NCBI GenBank assembly: GCA_031415695.1
Contig: JANOSH010000076.1
Coordinates: 26,010-90,009 of the forward strand
Length of the DNA stretch: 64,000 nt
Reading direction: 5' to 3'
Source of the DNA: JANOSH01 sp031415695
GTDB lineage: Bacteria; Actinomycetota; Acidimicrobiia; Acidimicrobiales; Ilumatobacteraceae
Shown here: in pieces, positions 44,235-53,701 of the stretch
Layout of the letters: each line of letters opens with the position of its first letter
Position numbering within the stretch: position 1 is the stretch's first letter
Made by a program: the position numbers and the translations under genes
Notes under the pieces: model-generated
Databases searched by the model: none
Told to the model about the DNA's origin: nothing
The model's input: the letters and a program-made list of their open reading frames with translations, nothing else

Positions 44235-45755
44235 GTGTCCGTAGTTCACCATTTCGCCCTAGAACGGCCCGACGAAGTCGCGATACGAGACGAGGACGCC
44301 GAATACGGATGGGCCGCCGTTGACGACATTCTCAATCGGGCCATCAACGGGCTCGGGGCCATGGATCTTGGTGCGAAGCGCCGAGTCGCGATTTTCGCCG
44401 AGAACTCGGCCAGTACGGTGTTGGCTCATCTGGCTGGCTGCTTGGCCGGGTGTTCAACCGTACCGGTCAACTTCCATCTCGGGGTCGACGAGGTGGCGTA
44501 TATCCTCGGCGATTCCGAGGCCGCCGTGCTGTTTGTATCGCCCGAGACCTCCGAGCGTGGCCGTGCGGCTGCGGCCGAGGCTGGCTGCACACAGGTGATC
44601 GAGCTGAGCGAGTGGCGTGGATGGCTGGCTGAACAGTCCCCTGCGGCACCGCCTGAAAGCCTGGCTCCACGACCTAACCTTATGTACACCAGTGGCACCA
44701 CCGGCCGTCCAAAGGGAGTCGATCTGCCACCCCAGATGTATCCAGGTGGCAGCAGCATGAACGAATGGGTGGCAAACATTCAGGCGTCCAACCGATTTGT
44801 CGGTGCTGGCCCCCACCTGGTCATCGGCCCGCTCTACCACACCGGTCCACTCGGTGCCGTTCGTCTTTTGCCGTGTGGGGTGCCCGTCTCGGTGCTCGGT
44901 CGATTCGATGCACTCAAGACCTTGCAGGCAATCGACCGGTGGAAGTCTGGTTCGTCGGTGATGGTGCCAACCCATTTCGTACGACTCCTGGCATTGCCGC
45001 TCGATGTGCGGACGGGCTACGACGTAACCTCCATGTCGGTTGTCGCCCACACCGGCGCGGCCTGCCCGGTCGATGTCAAACGCCGCATGATCGAGTGGTG
45101 GGGGCCGGTGCTCACCGATGCATACGGCTCTACCGAAGTGGGCACTATTTGCAGCGTGTCGTCGGCCGACTGGCTTGCTCACCCCGGCACGGTTGGCCAA
45201 GTGGTACCACCATTCGTTCGAGCCGTGGCCCTCGACGACGAAAACGCTGAACTTCCCGCTGGAGTCGAGGGAAAGCTGTATTTCGAGGACGGTACGGGAA
45301 GGGGAGTGGTATACCCGACCGATCCGGCAAAAACAGCGGCAGCGAACCTGCGACCCGGGTTTTTTACCATCGGCGAGGTGGGGTATGTCGATCCCGACGG
45401 ATTCGTGTTCATCACCGACCGGTTCAGCGACATGATCGTGTCGGGCGGGGTAAACATCTACCCTGCCGAAGCCGAACAGGTTCTCATTGGCCATCCACAG
45501 GTGGCCGATGTGGCCGTCATTGGCGTGCCCGATGCCGAGATGGGTGAGGCGGTCATGGCACTCGTCGTGCCAACCGACCCGCACAATCCACCCGATCCGT
45601 CTGCACTCATGTTGTATTGCCGGGATCATCTCGCGGGGTACAAAAGCCCGCGCACGCTCGAAATTGTCGAGACGATTGGACGCACCACCATGGGCAAGGT
45701 CAACAAACGCACGCTTCGAGCACCATACTGGCCGAGCGACAGGACTATCGGATGA
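44235..45755 (+). CDS. AMP-dependent acyl-CoA synthetase/ligase
   Basis: 506 aa from a GTG. The P-loop motif is LMYTSGTTGRPKGV, the A5-type motif DAYGSTEVG, and the C-terminal domain starts near FITDRFSDMIVSGGVNIYPAE and ends with the lysine region GRTTMGKVNKRTL. It would activate a carboxylic acid with ATP and CoA. Its place directly after the transporters and before two enoyl-CoA hydratases implies activation of the imported acid. Overlaps the next gene by 4 bases (ATGA). Confidence 0.92.
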   Translation: MSVVHHFALERPDEVAIRDEDAEYGWAAVDDILNRAINGLGAMDLGAKRRVAIFAENSASTVLAHLAGCLAGCSTVPVNFHLGVDEVAYILGDSEAAVLFVSPETSERGRAAAAEAGCTQVIELSEWRGWLAEQSPAAPPESLAPRPNLMYTSGTTGRPKGVDLPPQMYPGGSSMNEWVANIQASNRFVGAGPHLVIGPLYHTGPLGAVRLLPCGVPVSVLGRFDALKTLQAIDRWKSGSSVMVPTHFVRLLALPLDVRTGYDVTSMSVVAHTGAACPVDVKRRMIEWWGPVLTDAYGSTEVGTICSVSSADWLAHPGTVGQVVPPFVRAVALDDENAELPAGVEGKLYFEDGTGRGVVYPTDPAKTAAANLRPGFFTIGEVGYVDPDGFVFITDRFSDMIVSGGVNIYPAEAEQVLIGHPQVADVAVIGVPDAEMGEAVMALVVPTDPHNPPDPSALMLYCRDHLAGYKSPRTLEIVETIGRTTMGKVNKRTLRAPYWPSDRTIG

Positions 45756-46585
45756 CCATTCCCAACGTGCTTATCGACAACCCGGTGACCCATGTTCGAC
45801 GACTGACGTTGAACCGCCCCCACAAACGCAACGCGCTCTCGCATGCACTGCGTAGCGAACTGTTCGACGCTTTGCGGGCGGCCGATGCCGACCGTGACAT
45901 CCACGTCATCGTTATTCGCGGTAGCGGGTCGAGTTTCTCCGCCGGCTACGACCTAGCCCAAGACCCAAGCGAGCCGCATCCGTGGCCGCTCAGCCCGGCC
46001 GACGGGGCTTGGGCACGCCATGTGGTGCAGGGTTGGTTCGAAATGTGGGATCTTTCCAAGCCCATCGTTGCCCAGGTGCACGGCTGGTGTCTCGCCGGTG
46101 GTACCGAACTCGCGTCGGCATGCGACCTTGTGTACGTCGCCGACGATGCGCGAATTGGCTACCCGCCGGTGCGCCAAATGTCGAGCCCCGACCTGGCGTG
46201 GCAACCCTGGCTACTCGGCATGCGCCGGGCGATGGAAGCAATGCTGACGGGCGATGCCATGTCGGGCACCGAGGCCGTTTCGGCAGGCTTCGCCAACCGG
46301 TCGTTCCCGGCCGACCAACTCGACGAAGCAGTTCTCGCCATTGCTAGTCGTGTGGCCCAGGTTCCACCTGATTTGCAGGCCATCAACAAGCGAGTCGTGC
46401 ATCGCGCCATGGACGCCATGGGCATTCGTCAGGGCATTCGAGCAACCGCCGACCTAAACGCGCTCGGGTTTCATCAACGGGCCAGCCGAGAGTATTTCGG
46501 CAAGCTGCGTGAAGGTGTCACACAGGCTCTCAGCGAACGAGATGGCCAATTTGGCGACTATCGAGAAGGCGGCAGCAGTGACTGA
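45752..46585 (+). CDS. Enoyl-CoA hydratase/isomerase family protein (first of two)
   Basis: 277 aa from the ATG at 45752 (ATGA overlap). Crotonase-fold features: RRLTLNRPHKRNALSHAL at the N-terminus, oxyanion-hole SFSAGYDLAQ, and VAQVHGWCLAGGTELASACD. The region where the two catalytic glutamates usually lie reads AGGTELASACD, so one acidic residue is clearly present; the second is not certain. It probably hydrates a 2-enoyl-CoA in the pathway started by the synthetase. Confidence 0.9.
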   Translation: MTIPNVLIDNPVTHVRRLTLNRPHKRNALSHALRSELFDALRAADADRDIHVIVIRGSGSSFSAGYDLAQDPSEPHPWPLSPADGAWARHVVQGWFEMWDLSKPIVAQVHGWCLAGGTELASACDLVYVADDARIGYPPVRQMSSPDLAWQPWLLGMRRAMEAMLTGDAMSGTEAVSAGFANRSFPADQLDEAVLAIASRVAQVPPDLQAINKRVVHRAMDAMGIRQGIRATADLNALGFHQRASREYFGKLREGVTQALSERDGQFGDYREGGSSD

Positions 46586-47402
46586 GTTCCAAACGCTCCG
46601 ATACGAGATCATCAATCCGGGTGACGAGGGGATTGCCCGTGTCACCCTCGATCGACCTGCGTCTCGCAACGCACAGAACAAGCGCATGACCTACGAACTC
46701 AACAAGTGTTTCGACGACGCCAATCGTCGCACCGACGTGAAGGTCGTCGTGTTCGACGCCGATGGTCCGCACTTTTGTTCGGGGCACGACATGCGTGACC
46801 GCGAGAGCTTCAAAGAGTTCGAGACCGTGCAGCCTGTCGGCGGGTTCGGACGTGAAGGTCAAGAAGGCCAGATGGCGTTCGAGGAGGAGTTGTATTTCGG
46901 GATGTGCTGGCGGTGGCGCAACCTGTCCAAACCGCTGCTGGTGGCCGCCCAGGGCAAGACCATTGCCGGGGGCCTCATGTTGTTGTGGGTGGCTGACATC
47001 ATCGTGGCATCCGACGATGCGTTGTTTTCGGACCCGGTCGTCGGCATGGGCGTCAACGGTGTTGAGTACTTTGCCCACCCGTGGGAATTCGGCAGCCGAA
47101 AGGCGAAGGAGCTTTTGTTCACCGGCGATTGGGTCACAGCCCACGATGCCAAGGCGCTGGGAATGGTCAACCACGTGGTACCTCGTGAGTCGCTGCACGA
47201 GTTCACACTGGCGCTAGCGGCGCGCATCGCGAAGAAGCCGAGCTTTGCGTTGAAGCTGGCCAAGGAGAGCGTTAATCAGACCCTCGAGGCGCAAGGTCAA
47301 TACACGGCGTTACGGTCAGCGTTCATGATCCAACACCTAGCGCATGCGCACAACCGCGCGAAGTACGGAGTTCCGACCGAGCCGCCTCCGACTCCAACCT
47401 AG
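46578..47402 (+). CDS. Enoyl-CoA hydratase/isomerase family protein (second of two)
   Basis: 274 aa from the GTG at 46578, which overlaps the upstream stop by 8 bases; earlier in-frame ATGs lie inside the upstream gene. Crotonase motifs: ARVTLDRPASRNAQNKRM, HFCSGHDMRD and LVAAQGKTIAGGLMLLWVAD. Here the usual glutamate after the GG of the second loop is absent (AGGLMLL), so it may catalyse isomerisation, dehalogenation or another crotonase reaction and not simple hydration. It is followed 9 bases later by a signalling gene. Confidence 0.88.
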   Translation: MTEFQTLRYEIINPGDEGIARVTLDRPASRNAQNKRMTYELNKCFDDANRRTDVKVVVFDADGPHFCSGHDMRDRESFKEFETVQPVGGFGREGQEGQMAFEEELYFGMCWRWRNLSKPLLVAAQGKTIAGGLMLLWVADIIVASDDALFSDPVVGMGVNGVEYFAHPWEFGSRKAKELLFTGDWVTAHDAKALGMVNHVVPRESLHEFTLALAARIAKKPSFALKLAKESVNQTLEAQGQYTALRSAFMIQHLAHAHNRAKYGVPTEPPPTPT

Positions 47403-47411
47403 CGACCCTGA

Positions 47412-49511
47412 TTGTCGGACGCGTCCGCTGCGAGCGGCAAGACTGGTGGTGTGCCGCTCGAAACTGAGTTGTTGACCCTTGGTGCCGCCGTTGTTGCCGC
47501 TGCGTACGACGTGACCCTGTTCCTCGATGACTCGGGGGTCGTGCGCTGGTGCAGCGGTGGAGTCGAGGAACTTGTCGGCCACACCTCGGAGGAATTGATT
47601 GGGCGGTCCGCCTTCGACCTGATCCACGAATCGTCACACGAGCGGGCAATCCTTGCTCTCGCACGGGTGCACGAGTCGGTCAACATGACCCGCGTTCAGG
47701 TCGACCTCGTTCACCGCAACGGCTCCTCCATTGCAGTCGAGGTAACAGGTGAATACCGCCGCGACGTGCGCCGCATCTCTGGCACGGTTTGCCATCTACG
47801 TCGCGTGATGGGTGAGATTGACGGTCACGTGGCTCCGTCTACCGAGCACCTGTTTCTCTCCGTATTGCAATGCGCCGTCGAGGGAGTGGTGTGCTGCGAC
47901 GCCGACGGCGTGTTTACGTTCGTGAACCAGGCAATGGCGAACCTCTTGCGATGGCCCATGTCTTCGGGTTCCCCGAGTTCATGGCCCCAGACCGTGGGCT
48001 TGTTGCAACTTGATGAATCGCCTATCGCCGAGTGCCAATTGCCCCACCGTAAAATTCTCGACGGTGGCCTCGTCGACGCCGATTACCTGTTGGTACAGCC
48101 CGACGGGGAACGACGTATCGTGCACGTTTCCGGCCGACGACTTGGTGACCCTGCAGCAGCCCCAACGGGCGCCGTCGTGTTGTTTCTCGACATTACAGAG
48201 CAACGACTTGCCGCCGAGGTGCTGCTCCATCGTGCCACGCACGATTCATTGACGGGGCTCATCAATCGGTCGGCGCTGTTGGATGTGATTGATGTGGGCT
48301 GCGCGAACGCTACCCCTGGCCGACTGCCGATTGTGCTGTTTATCGATGTCGATCACCTCAAGGTAGTTAATGACAGCCTCGGCCATGCCGCCGGCGATCA
48401 AGCCCTCATCGCCGTGGCCAACCGGCTCGCAGAGCGCTGTCGACCCGCCGATGTTGCCGCCCGTTTCGCAGGCGACGAGTTTGTCGTTTTCGGACATGTT
48501 TCTAGCGACATCGAAGCAGGCAAACTAGCCGACGACGTCGTAGCTGGACTGCGGAGTCCGATTGATGTCGAGGGTCGAGCCATATACCTCACGATTAGCG
48601 TAGGTGTCGCGATTGGAACGCATGGATGCGATGCCACCTCACTTATACGCTCAGCCGACGCAGCTACATATGCAGCCAAACAACACGGGCGCAATCGATG
48701 GGAATTTGCCCATGGTGATCGCTTAGCGGCGTCACGTAGCAGACTCGACGGGTTCGATTGGCTTCGCCGGGCCCTTGACGATGAACGTGTCGAGACCGTT
48801 ATCCAACCAATTGTAGACCCCAACGGAAAGGTCTTCGCGGGGGAGGTTTTGGCGCGTGGGCGCGACGCCGACGGCCGCCTTATTTACCCGGCCGACTTCA
48901 TCGGGCTGGCCGAAGAAGCAGGACTTATTGGGCAGATCGACTCCATCACGCTCGCCCATTCGGTCGAGACCTTGGCCAAGCTCGACAACCTCATCAAGAT
49001 CGGTTGCAACGTGTCGCCCCAGCAACTTGGTCGGGTCACATTTGGCGACGAAGTGTTGGCGCTCCTCCACCGGCATGCGGTTCGCGCCGATCGTCTTGTC
49101 CTGGAACTCACGGAGCGATCGTTCATCGATCTGACGCCCGAGGTCGAGTACAACCTGGAGCGCCTCATCGGTGCGGGCGTAGTGGTCGGGTTGGATGATT
49201 TCGGCACCAAGTTCGCAACAATGGACATCTTGCGCAAGTACCGATTTTCCTACATTAAGATCGATCGATCCTTCGTTGAATGGGTTCCGTTCTCCCAACG
49301 CGACACCACTATTGTTCGCTGCATTGTCGATCTCGCTAAGGCACTTGGCCTTGCGGTCATTGCCGAAGGTATCGAGCGGGTCGATCAGCGCGACATGCTG
49401 GTGAGCTTGGGCGTGCGTCGGTTGCAAGGGAACCTACTTTCCCCGCCAGTTTCGTCCGAAGCGTTCATCGAGATGGCTCGTTCTGGTCGGTTGGTCGAGG
49501 TCGACCGATAG
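47412..49511 (+). CDS. PAS-GGDEF-EAL cyclic-di-GMP signalling protein
   Basis: 699 aa from a TTG (a GTG at 47451 is possible). Order: PAS 1 at about 25-115 (DVTLFLDDSGVVRWCSGG), PAS 2 at about 140-255, GGDEF at about 265-425 (THDSLTGLINRSALLD, then RFAGDEFVVFG, an active-type AGDEF), and EAL at about 435-690. EAL residues look intact: EVLARG for EAL, NVSPQQL, LELTERS, GLDDFGTKF, KIDRSFV and AEGIE. It could make or break c-di-GMP. It lies 9 bases after a metabolic gene, so the signal may be coupled to substrate use. No membrane segment. Confidence 0.93.
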   Translation: MSDASAASGKTGGVPLETELLTLGAAVVAAAYDVTLFLDDSGVVRWCSGGVEELVGHTSEELIGRSAFDLIHESSHERAILALARVHESVNMTRVQVDLVHRNGSSIAVEVTGEYRRDVRRISGTVCHLRRVMGEIDGHVAPSTEHLFLSVLQCAVEGVVCCDADGVFTFVNQAMANLLRWPMSSGSPSSWPQTVGLLQLDESPIAECQLPHRKILDGGLVDADYLLVQPDGERRIVHVSGRRLGDPAAAPTGAVVLFLDITEQRLAAEVLLHRATHDSLTGLINRSALLDVIDVGCANATPGRLPIVLFIDVDHLKVVNDSLGHAAGDQALIAVANRLAERCRPADVAARFAGDEFVVFGHVSSDIEAGKLADDVVAGLRSPIDVEGRAIYLTISVGVAIGTHGCDATSLIRSADAATYAAKQHGRNRWEFAHGDRLAASRSRLDGFDWLRRALDDERVETVIQPIVDPNGKVFAGEVLARGRDADGRLIYPADFIGLAEEAGLIGQIDSITLAHSVETLAKLDNLIKIGCNVSPQQLGRVTFGDEVLALLHRHAVRADRLVLELTERSFIDLTPEVEYNLERLIGAGVVVGLDDFGTKFATMDILRKYRFSYIKIDRSFVEWVPFSQRDTTIVRCIVDLAKALGLAVIAEGIERVDQRDMLVSLGVRRLQGNLLSPPVSSEAFIEMARSGRLVEVDR

Positions 49512-49513
49512 CA

Positions 49514-50410
49514 CTATCTCGCGTCGAGGATCGCTTTGCCGACAACCGCTGTCAAGATCAGCGCACCACCAATCAGTGTCGTAGTCGTCGGAATTTCTGA
49601 GAACCAAACGAACACCCAGATCGGGATGAACACTGTCTCGGTTTGGGCAAACACCGTCATCGCCACGGCCGGCACCGTTCTCGAGGCGACGTTGTAGAGC
49701 AACGTTCCTATGACGATGACAAGCGCGCCATGGGCGAAGGCCCAACCAATATCGCTCGGCGGCGGTAGCAGCGTATTGGAGTTCGACACGGTCACGGCTC
49801 CGCAGATCACCATCATCATGAACGCATAGCCAGGCAGTACTGGTGACCAGTCGACATTTGGGGCCGATCGGATGCACACCGTGTACGCAGCGAACCCGAC
49901 CGACGAGAGCATTGCCGAAACGTTCCCCACCATGTTGCCAGCACCGAGTTCTGCAGTGACCATGACCAGCAGCCCCACAAGTGCGAGCGCGATGGCGGCC
50001 ACGGTAACGACGTTGAGTCGTTCACCGAGGAAGATTCGCGACAACACCACGGCAACAAGTGGTGTCAGCGACGCCAGGAATGCGGCGTTGGCCGCGCCCG
50101 TATTCTTGAGTGCGTACACGAACGCCAGCGACGCCACGAAGAGGCCAACGCATCCACCAATCATCACCATCCCCGAGGTGTACGCCCGCATCAGCATCAA
50201 GGGCTGATGGCGAACAATCGCCATGGTTTCCATTACCACGAGAACGCCAATCGATCGCCAGAACAGGTATTGCCAAGCGTCAGTGCTTTCAGCAAGTCGG
50301 GCGAAGAGCGCGCCGAGGCTCCAGCACAACCCGGCTCCGAGGGCCATGAGCGAGGCGCCGAGGGGTACGCGCGTTGACGACGTTGAACGCGGCGAAATGG
50401 TCTCGGTCAT
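49514..50410 (-). CDS. DMT-superfamily (EamA) transporter
   Basis: 298 aa from the ATG at 50408-50410; an upstream ATG at 50467 would add 19 polar residues and cannot be excluded. Ten predicted helices in two EamA repeats, for example LGASLMALGAGLCWSLGALF at the start of repeat 1 and VGNVSAMLSSVGFAAYTVCI at the start of repeat 2. It probably exports small metabolites or amino acids. Convergent with the signalling gene (2-base gap) and divergent from the mutase gene. Confidence 0.88.
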   Translation of the reverse strand: MTETISPRSTSSTRVPLGASLMALGAGLCWSLGALFARLAESTDAWQYLFWRSIGVLVVMETMAIVRHQPLMLMRAYTSGMVMIGGCVGLFVASLAFVYALKNTGAANAAFLASLTPLVAVVLSRIFLGERLNVVTVAAIALALVGLLVMVTAELGAGNMVGNVSAMLSSVGFAAYTVCIRSAPNVDWSPVLPGYAFMMMVICGAVTVSNSNTLLPPPSDIGWAFAHGALVIVIGTLLYNVASRTVPAVAMTVFAQTETVFIPIWVFVWFSEIPTTTTLIGGALILTAVVGKAILDAR

Positions 50411-50513
50411 TGGCGGGCGAGCGTCCAGTCGCTTGTATATACATCTCGTTCGCCGTGCACCGTCCATCGCATTCGCCTAAGCCTATTTGGCCGAAGCGTC
50501 CTACAATCGAGTT

Positions 50514-52148
50514 ATGACGACTCCCCGCCAGCAATGGCAAGCAGCGTTCGACGCCAGCCCCTCCCGCGATGTCGATTACCAGACCATGTCGGGCATCCCG
50601 CTTGAGCCGGTGTACGGCCCCGACGACGGGGAGTTCCCGGGTGCTTACCCGTTCACGCGTGGTGTGCATGCGTCCATGTACCGGTCTCGTTTGTGGACAA
50701 TGCGCATGTTTGCTGGCTTTGGTACGGCTGAAGACACCAACTGGCGTTTCAAAGAGATATTGAAAGCGGGCGGCACCGGCCTGTCGACCGCCTTCGACAT
50801 GCCAACGCTGCTCGGGCTCGACAGCGACGATCCCATGTCGCTCGGTGAAGTAGGGCGCTGTGGTGTGGCCATCGACACCCTGGCCGACATGGAAGATCTG
50901 TACCGTGACTTGGATGTCGGCGAAATAACGACGTCGATGACCATCAACAGTCCAGCTGCTGTGATCTTTGCGATGTATATCGCCCAGGCCGAAAAGGTTG
51001 GAATCCCGCGTGCCCGCTTGGGTGGCACCTTGCAGAACGACATCTTGAAGGAATACCAGGCGCAGAAAGAGTTTGTCTTTCCCCCACGTCCGTCAATGCG
51101 TTTGGTGCGCGACACCATCAGTTTCACCGCGGCCGAAATGCCACGATGGAATTCAATCTCCATCAGCGGCTATCACATACGCGAGGCCGGCTCTACTGCC
51201 GCCCAGGAACTTGCCTTCACGTTGGCCAACGGTTTCGCCTACGTCGAGTTAGCTCAACAGGCGGGCCTCCCCGTCGACGCATTTGCACCCCGCTTGAGCT
51301 TCTTCTTCAACGCCCATATCGACTTCTTCGAAGAGATTGCCAAGTACCGTGCCGCCCGTCGCATTTGGGCTCGCTGGATGAAGGAGCGATATGGCGCGAC
51401 CAACGAGCGAAGCATGATGATGAGGTTCCACACCCAGACCGCAGGTGTGTCGCTCACCGCTCAACAGCCAGAGGTCAACATTGTGCGTACTGCTATCGAA
51501 GCGCTTGCCGGCGTACTCGGCGGCACACAAAGCCTGCATACCAACTCGATGGACGAGGCGCTGGCGCTGCCCACCGAGAAGGCGGCCCGCATTGCGTTGC
51601 GAACCCAACAGGTCATCGCGTACGAAACCAACGTCACTCACGTCGCTGACCCGCTCGGGGGGTCGTACTACGTCGAAGCACTCACCGACGAAATGGAACG
51701 CCAGGCCGAGGCCATCTTCGACCACATCGATCAGCTCGGCGGCGGCTCGATGCTGGAGGGCTGCATCCAGGGCATCGAGGAGAACTGGTTCCAAGGCTGC
51801 TTGTCCGACTCAGCGTACGAATTGGAGCGCCAGTTCAACCGGGGTCGCCGTCAGATCGTGGGGGTCAGTGGCTTCAAGGAAGGCAACGACGAGGAGCAGA
51901 TCGACCTTCTACAGATCACCAACGCCGACGAGCAACGACAAGTCAAGCGGCTCGGCATGGTTCGCAACGACCGCAGTCAACCCGCGGTCGATGCGGCTCT
52001 CGGGCGCCTTACCCGAGACGCGCACGATTCCGAGGTCAATCTCATGCCTGCGCTCATCGACGCAGTGAAGAGCTATGCATCACTGGGCGAAATCATGAAG
52101 ACCATGGAAAACGTGTTCGGCCGTCACGTCGAAGTTCCGAGCATCTAG
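50514..52148 (+). CDS. B12-dependent acyl-CoA mutase, large (catalytic) subunit
   Basis: 544 aa from the ATG at 50514. It is the TIM-barrel, substrate-binding subunit of the methylmalonyl-CoA mutase superfamily without the B12 domain: FTRGVHASMYRSRLWTMRMF, AGFGTAEDTNWRF, TSMTINSPAAVIFAMYIAQ, SISISGYHIREAGSTAAQEL, FHTQTAGVSLTAQQPEVN and GGTQSLHTNSMDEALALP. The Tyr of the usual RQYAGF motif is Phe (RMFAGFG). The B12 subunit is encoded at 55831-56232. It may be a methylmalonyl-, isobutyryl- or related acyl-CoA mutase; the substrate is left open. Confidence 0.85.
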   Translation: MTTPRQQWQAAFDASPSRDVDYQTMSGIPLEPVYGPDDGEFPGAYPFTRGVHASMYRSRLWTMRMFAGFGTAEDTNWRFKEILKAGGTGLSTAFDMPTLLGLDSDDPMSLGEVGRCGVAIDTLADMEDLYRDLDVGEITTSMTINSPAAVIFAMYIAQAEKVGIPRARLGGTLQNDILKEYQAQKEFVFPPRPSMRLVRDTISFTAAEMPRWNSISISGYHIREAGSTAAQELAFTLANGFAYVELAQQAGLPVDAFAPRLSFFFNAHIDFFEEIAKYRAARRIWARWMKERYGATNERSMMMRFHTQTAGVSLTAQQPEVNIVRTAIEALAGVLGGTQSLHTNSMDEALALPTEKAARIALRTQQVIAYETNVTHVADPLGGSYYVEALTDEMERQAEAIFDHIDQLGGGSMLEGCIQGIEENWFQGCLSDSAYELERQFNRGRRQIVGVSGFKEGNDEEQIDLLQITNADEQRQVKRLGMVRNDRSQPAVDAALGRLTRDAHDSEVNLMPALIDAVKSYASLGEIMKTMENVFGRHVEVPSI

Positions 52149-52975
52149 ACCGGGCGGGCTACGACCATGCGAGGTTCCGTCCAGGTGGCGCTGTGGGGAG
52201 CAATGAGCTCGCCACCGTCGACCACTAACACCTGCCCGGTGAGGTAGCTTCCGGGCGCACTCATGAGGAATAGGGCCGTCTCGGCAATGTCGTCGGCATG
52301 ACCGGACCGACCAATCTTGGCGCGGGCTGCCATGGCGGCTGTGGCCTTGTCGACGGCATTCGGGTCGCCTGTCATTACGTGCGCCGTCATGCCGGTAGGG
52401 ATGCCACCGGGGGAGATGGCATTCACCCGGATGCCATAGGCCATCAACTCGCTCGCTGCAGACCGGGCCAGGCCGATAACGGCGGTCTTAGCGACGCTGT
52501 AGACATGTGGCCCCAAACCGCCAGCCACGCCTGCCACCGAACTGGTACACACGATGGCGCCACCCTCGCCTTGGGCCTGTAGTACCCGAGCCGCGTGCTT
52601 TACCGTGGCAAAGACGCCTCGGCACAAGATGTCCATCGTTTTGTCGTAATCGGCCATTGGTGTTGTGGCAAACGGCCCGGCGGCCCCGACAATGCCGGCA
52701 TTGGCGAAGACGCCGTCGAGCCGCCCGAACTTCTTGATGGCGGCGTCGATTGCCTTTGCCACCTGGGCTTCCTTCGTGACATCGCACGCTACGGCGTGAG
52801 CGTTGGGTCCGAGTTCGGCCGCTAGCTCCCTAGCGCGATCGGCGCCGATGTCGGCGATGATTATCTTGCCGCCCTCGTCAACCACCAGGCGAGCGAACGC
52901 GGCACCAAGACCGCTTGCCCCTCCGGTGACTACCGCGACTTTTCCTGCGTAACGACCTTCGTTATATCTGCCCAT
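52145..52975 (-). CDS. Short-chain dehydrogenase/reductase
   Basis: 276 aa. All classical SDR features are present: cofactor loop TGGASGLGAAFA, acidic residue in IIIADIGAD for NAD(H) preference, NAG in VFANAGIVG, catalytic Ser in CTSSVAG, and YSVAK. It would oxidise a secondary alcohol or reduce the ketone. It is convergent with the mutase gene (4-base overlap) and divergent from the histidine phosphatase gene. The substrate may belong to the same acyl-CoA pathway, but this is only context. Confidence 0.92.
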   Translation of the reverse strand: MGRYNEGRYAGKVAVVTGGASGLGAAFARLVVDEGGKIIIADIGADRARELAAELGPNAHAVACDVTKEAQVAKAIDAAIKKFGRLDGVFANAGIVGAAGPFATTPMADYDKTMDILCRGVFATVKHAARVLQAQGEGGAIVCTSSVAGVAGGLGPHVYSVAKTAVIGLARSAASELMAYGIRVNAISPGGIPTGMTAHVMTGDPNAVDKATAAMAARAKIGRSGHADDIAETALFLMSAPGSYLTGQVLVVDGGELIAPHSATWTEPRMVVARPV

Positions 52976-53005
52976 CGTGGCACCTTAGGCAATACTCTCG
53001 GGGGA

Positions 53006-53674
53006 ATGGAGATTGTGCTCGTACGACATGCCCAACCCGAGTGGGTTGCCGATGGCCGCCAGGTCAGTAACCCAGGCCTCACGCTTCGCGGATTCGACCA
53101 AGCTCGCCGTGTGGGGGAGCGGCTGGCGTTCGAGAGTTTCGACGAGGTGCATGTCTCGCCGTTGCTCCGAGCGCAGCAAACAGCAGCGCCCATGGCCCGG
53201 CCGACTGTCACGTCGGAATGGTTGGAAGAGATCCGCGACCCCGACTGGCATGGTAACCCGGCCGAGATTGTCGAGCGGGCATTCCGCGACAACCGGGCCC
53301 GACATCCGGCTGAAGCTCAGTGGAGCGGTTTGGAGGGCGGCGAGCGAGTGCGTGACTTCATTGATCGGATTCACGATGGCTCGGCGAAATTCCTGGCCGA
53401 GAGAGGCATCCACCGCCGTGATGGCGAACTTCCCCTGTGGGATATCGAGCGACCGTACCGGCGGTTCTTGTTCGTCGCGCACGCGGGTGTGGGCGCCGCG
53501 TTGTTGACCCACTTGCTTGGGCTTGCTCCCACGCCGTGGGAATGGGAGCGATTCGTTATCGGCCATGCGTCGATTTGTCGGGTTGAAGCGATTCCAGTGG
53601 CTGGTGCTCACACGTTCAGTCTCACCAAGCTGTCCGATGTCGAGCACCTTCCCAATGAGCTGCGTACCAGATAG
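53006..53674 (+). CDS. Histidine phosphatase (phosphoglycerate mutase-like) family protein
   Basis: 222 aa. The catalytic histidine is in IVLVRHAQPEW, and VHVSPLLRAQQTA and FVAHAGVGAALLTHLLG complete the branch-2 site. It removes a phosphate from a small molecule or protein through a phosphohistidine; the substrate is unknown. An AT-poor 30-base gap separates it from the divergent SDR gene, so promoters overlap. Confidence 0.88.
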   Translation: MEIVLVRHAQPEWVADGRQVSNPGLTLRGFDQARRVGERLAFESFDEVHVSPLLRAQQTAAPMARPTVTSEWLEEIRDPDWHGNPAEIVERAFRDNRARHPAEAQWSGLEGGERVRDFIDRIHDGSAKFLAERGIHRRDGELPLWDIERPYRRFLFVAHAGVGAALLTHLLGLAPTPWEWERFVIGHASICRVEAIPVAGAHTFSLTKLSDVEHLPNELRTR

Positions 53675-53701
53675 GTCGCAATCAGCGGCAAGAATTGGGG
53701 A

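Noticed and set aside
44454..45629. 391-codon open frame on the minus strand
   Set aside because: It lies wholly antisense to the acyl-CoA synthetase gene, has no recognisable domain and a Cys/His/Arg composition typical of GC-rich shadow frames.
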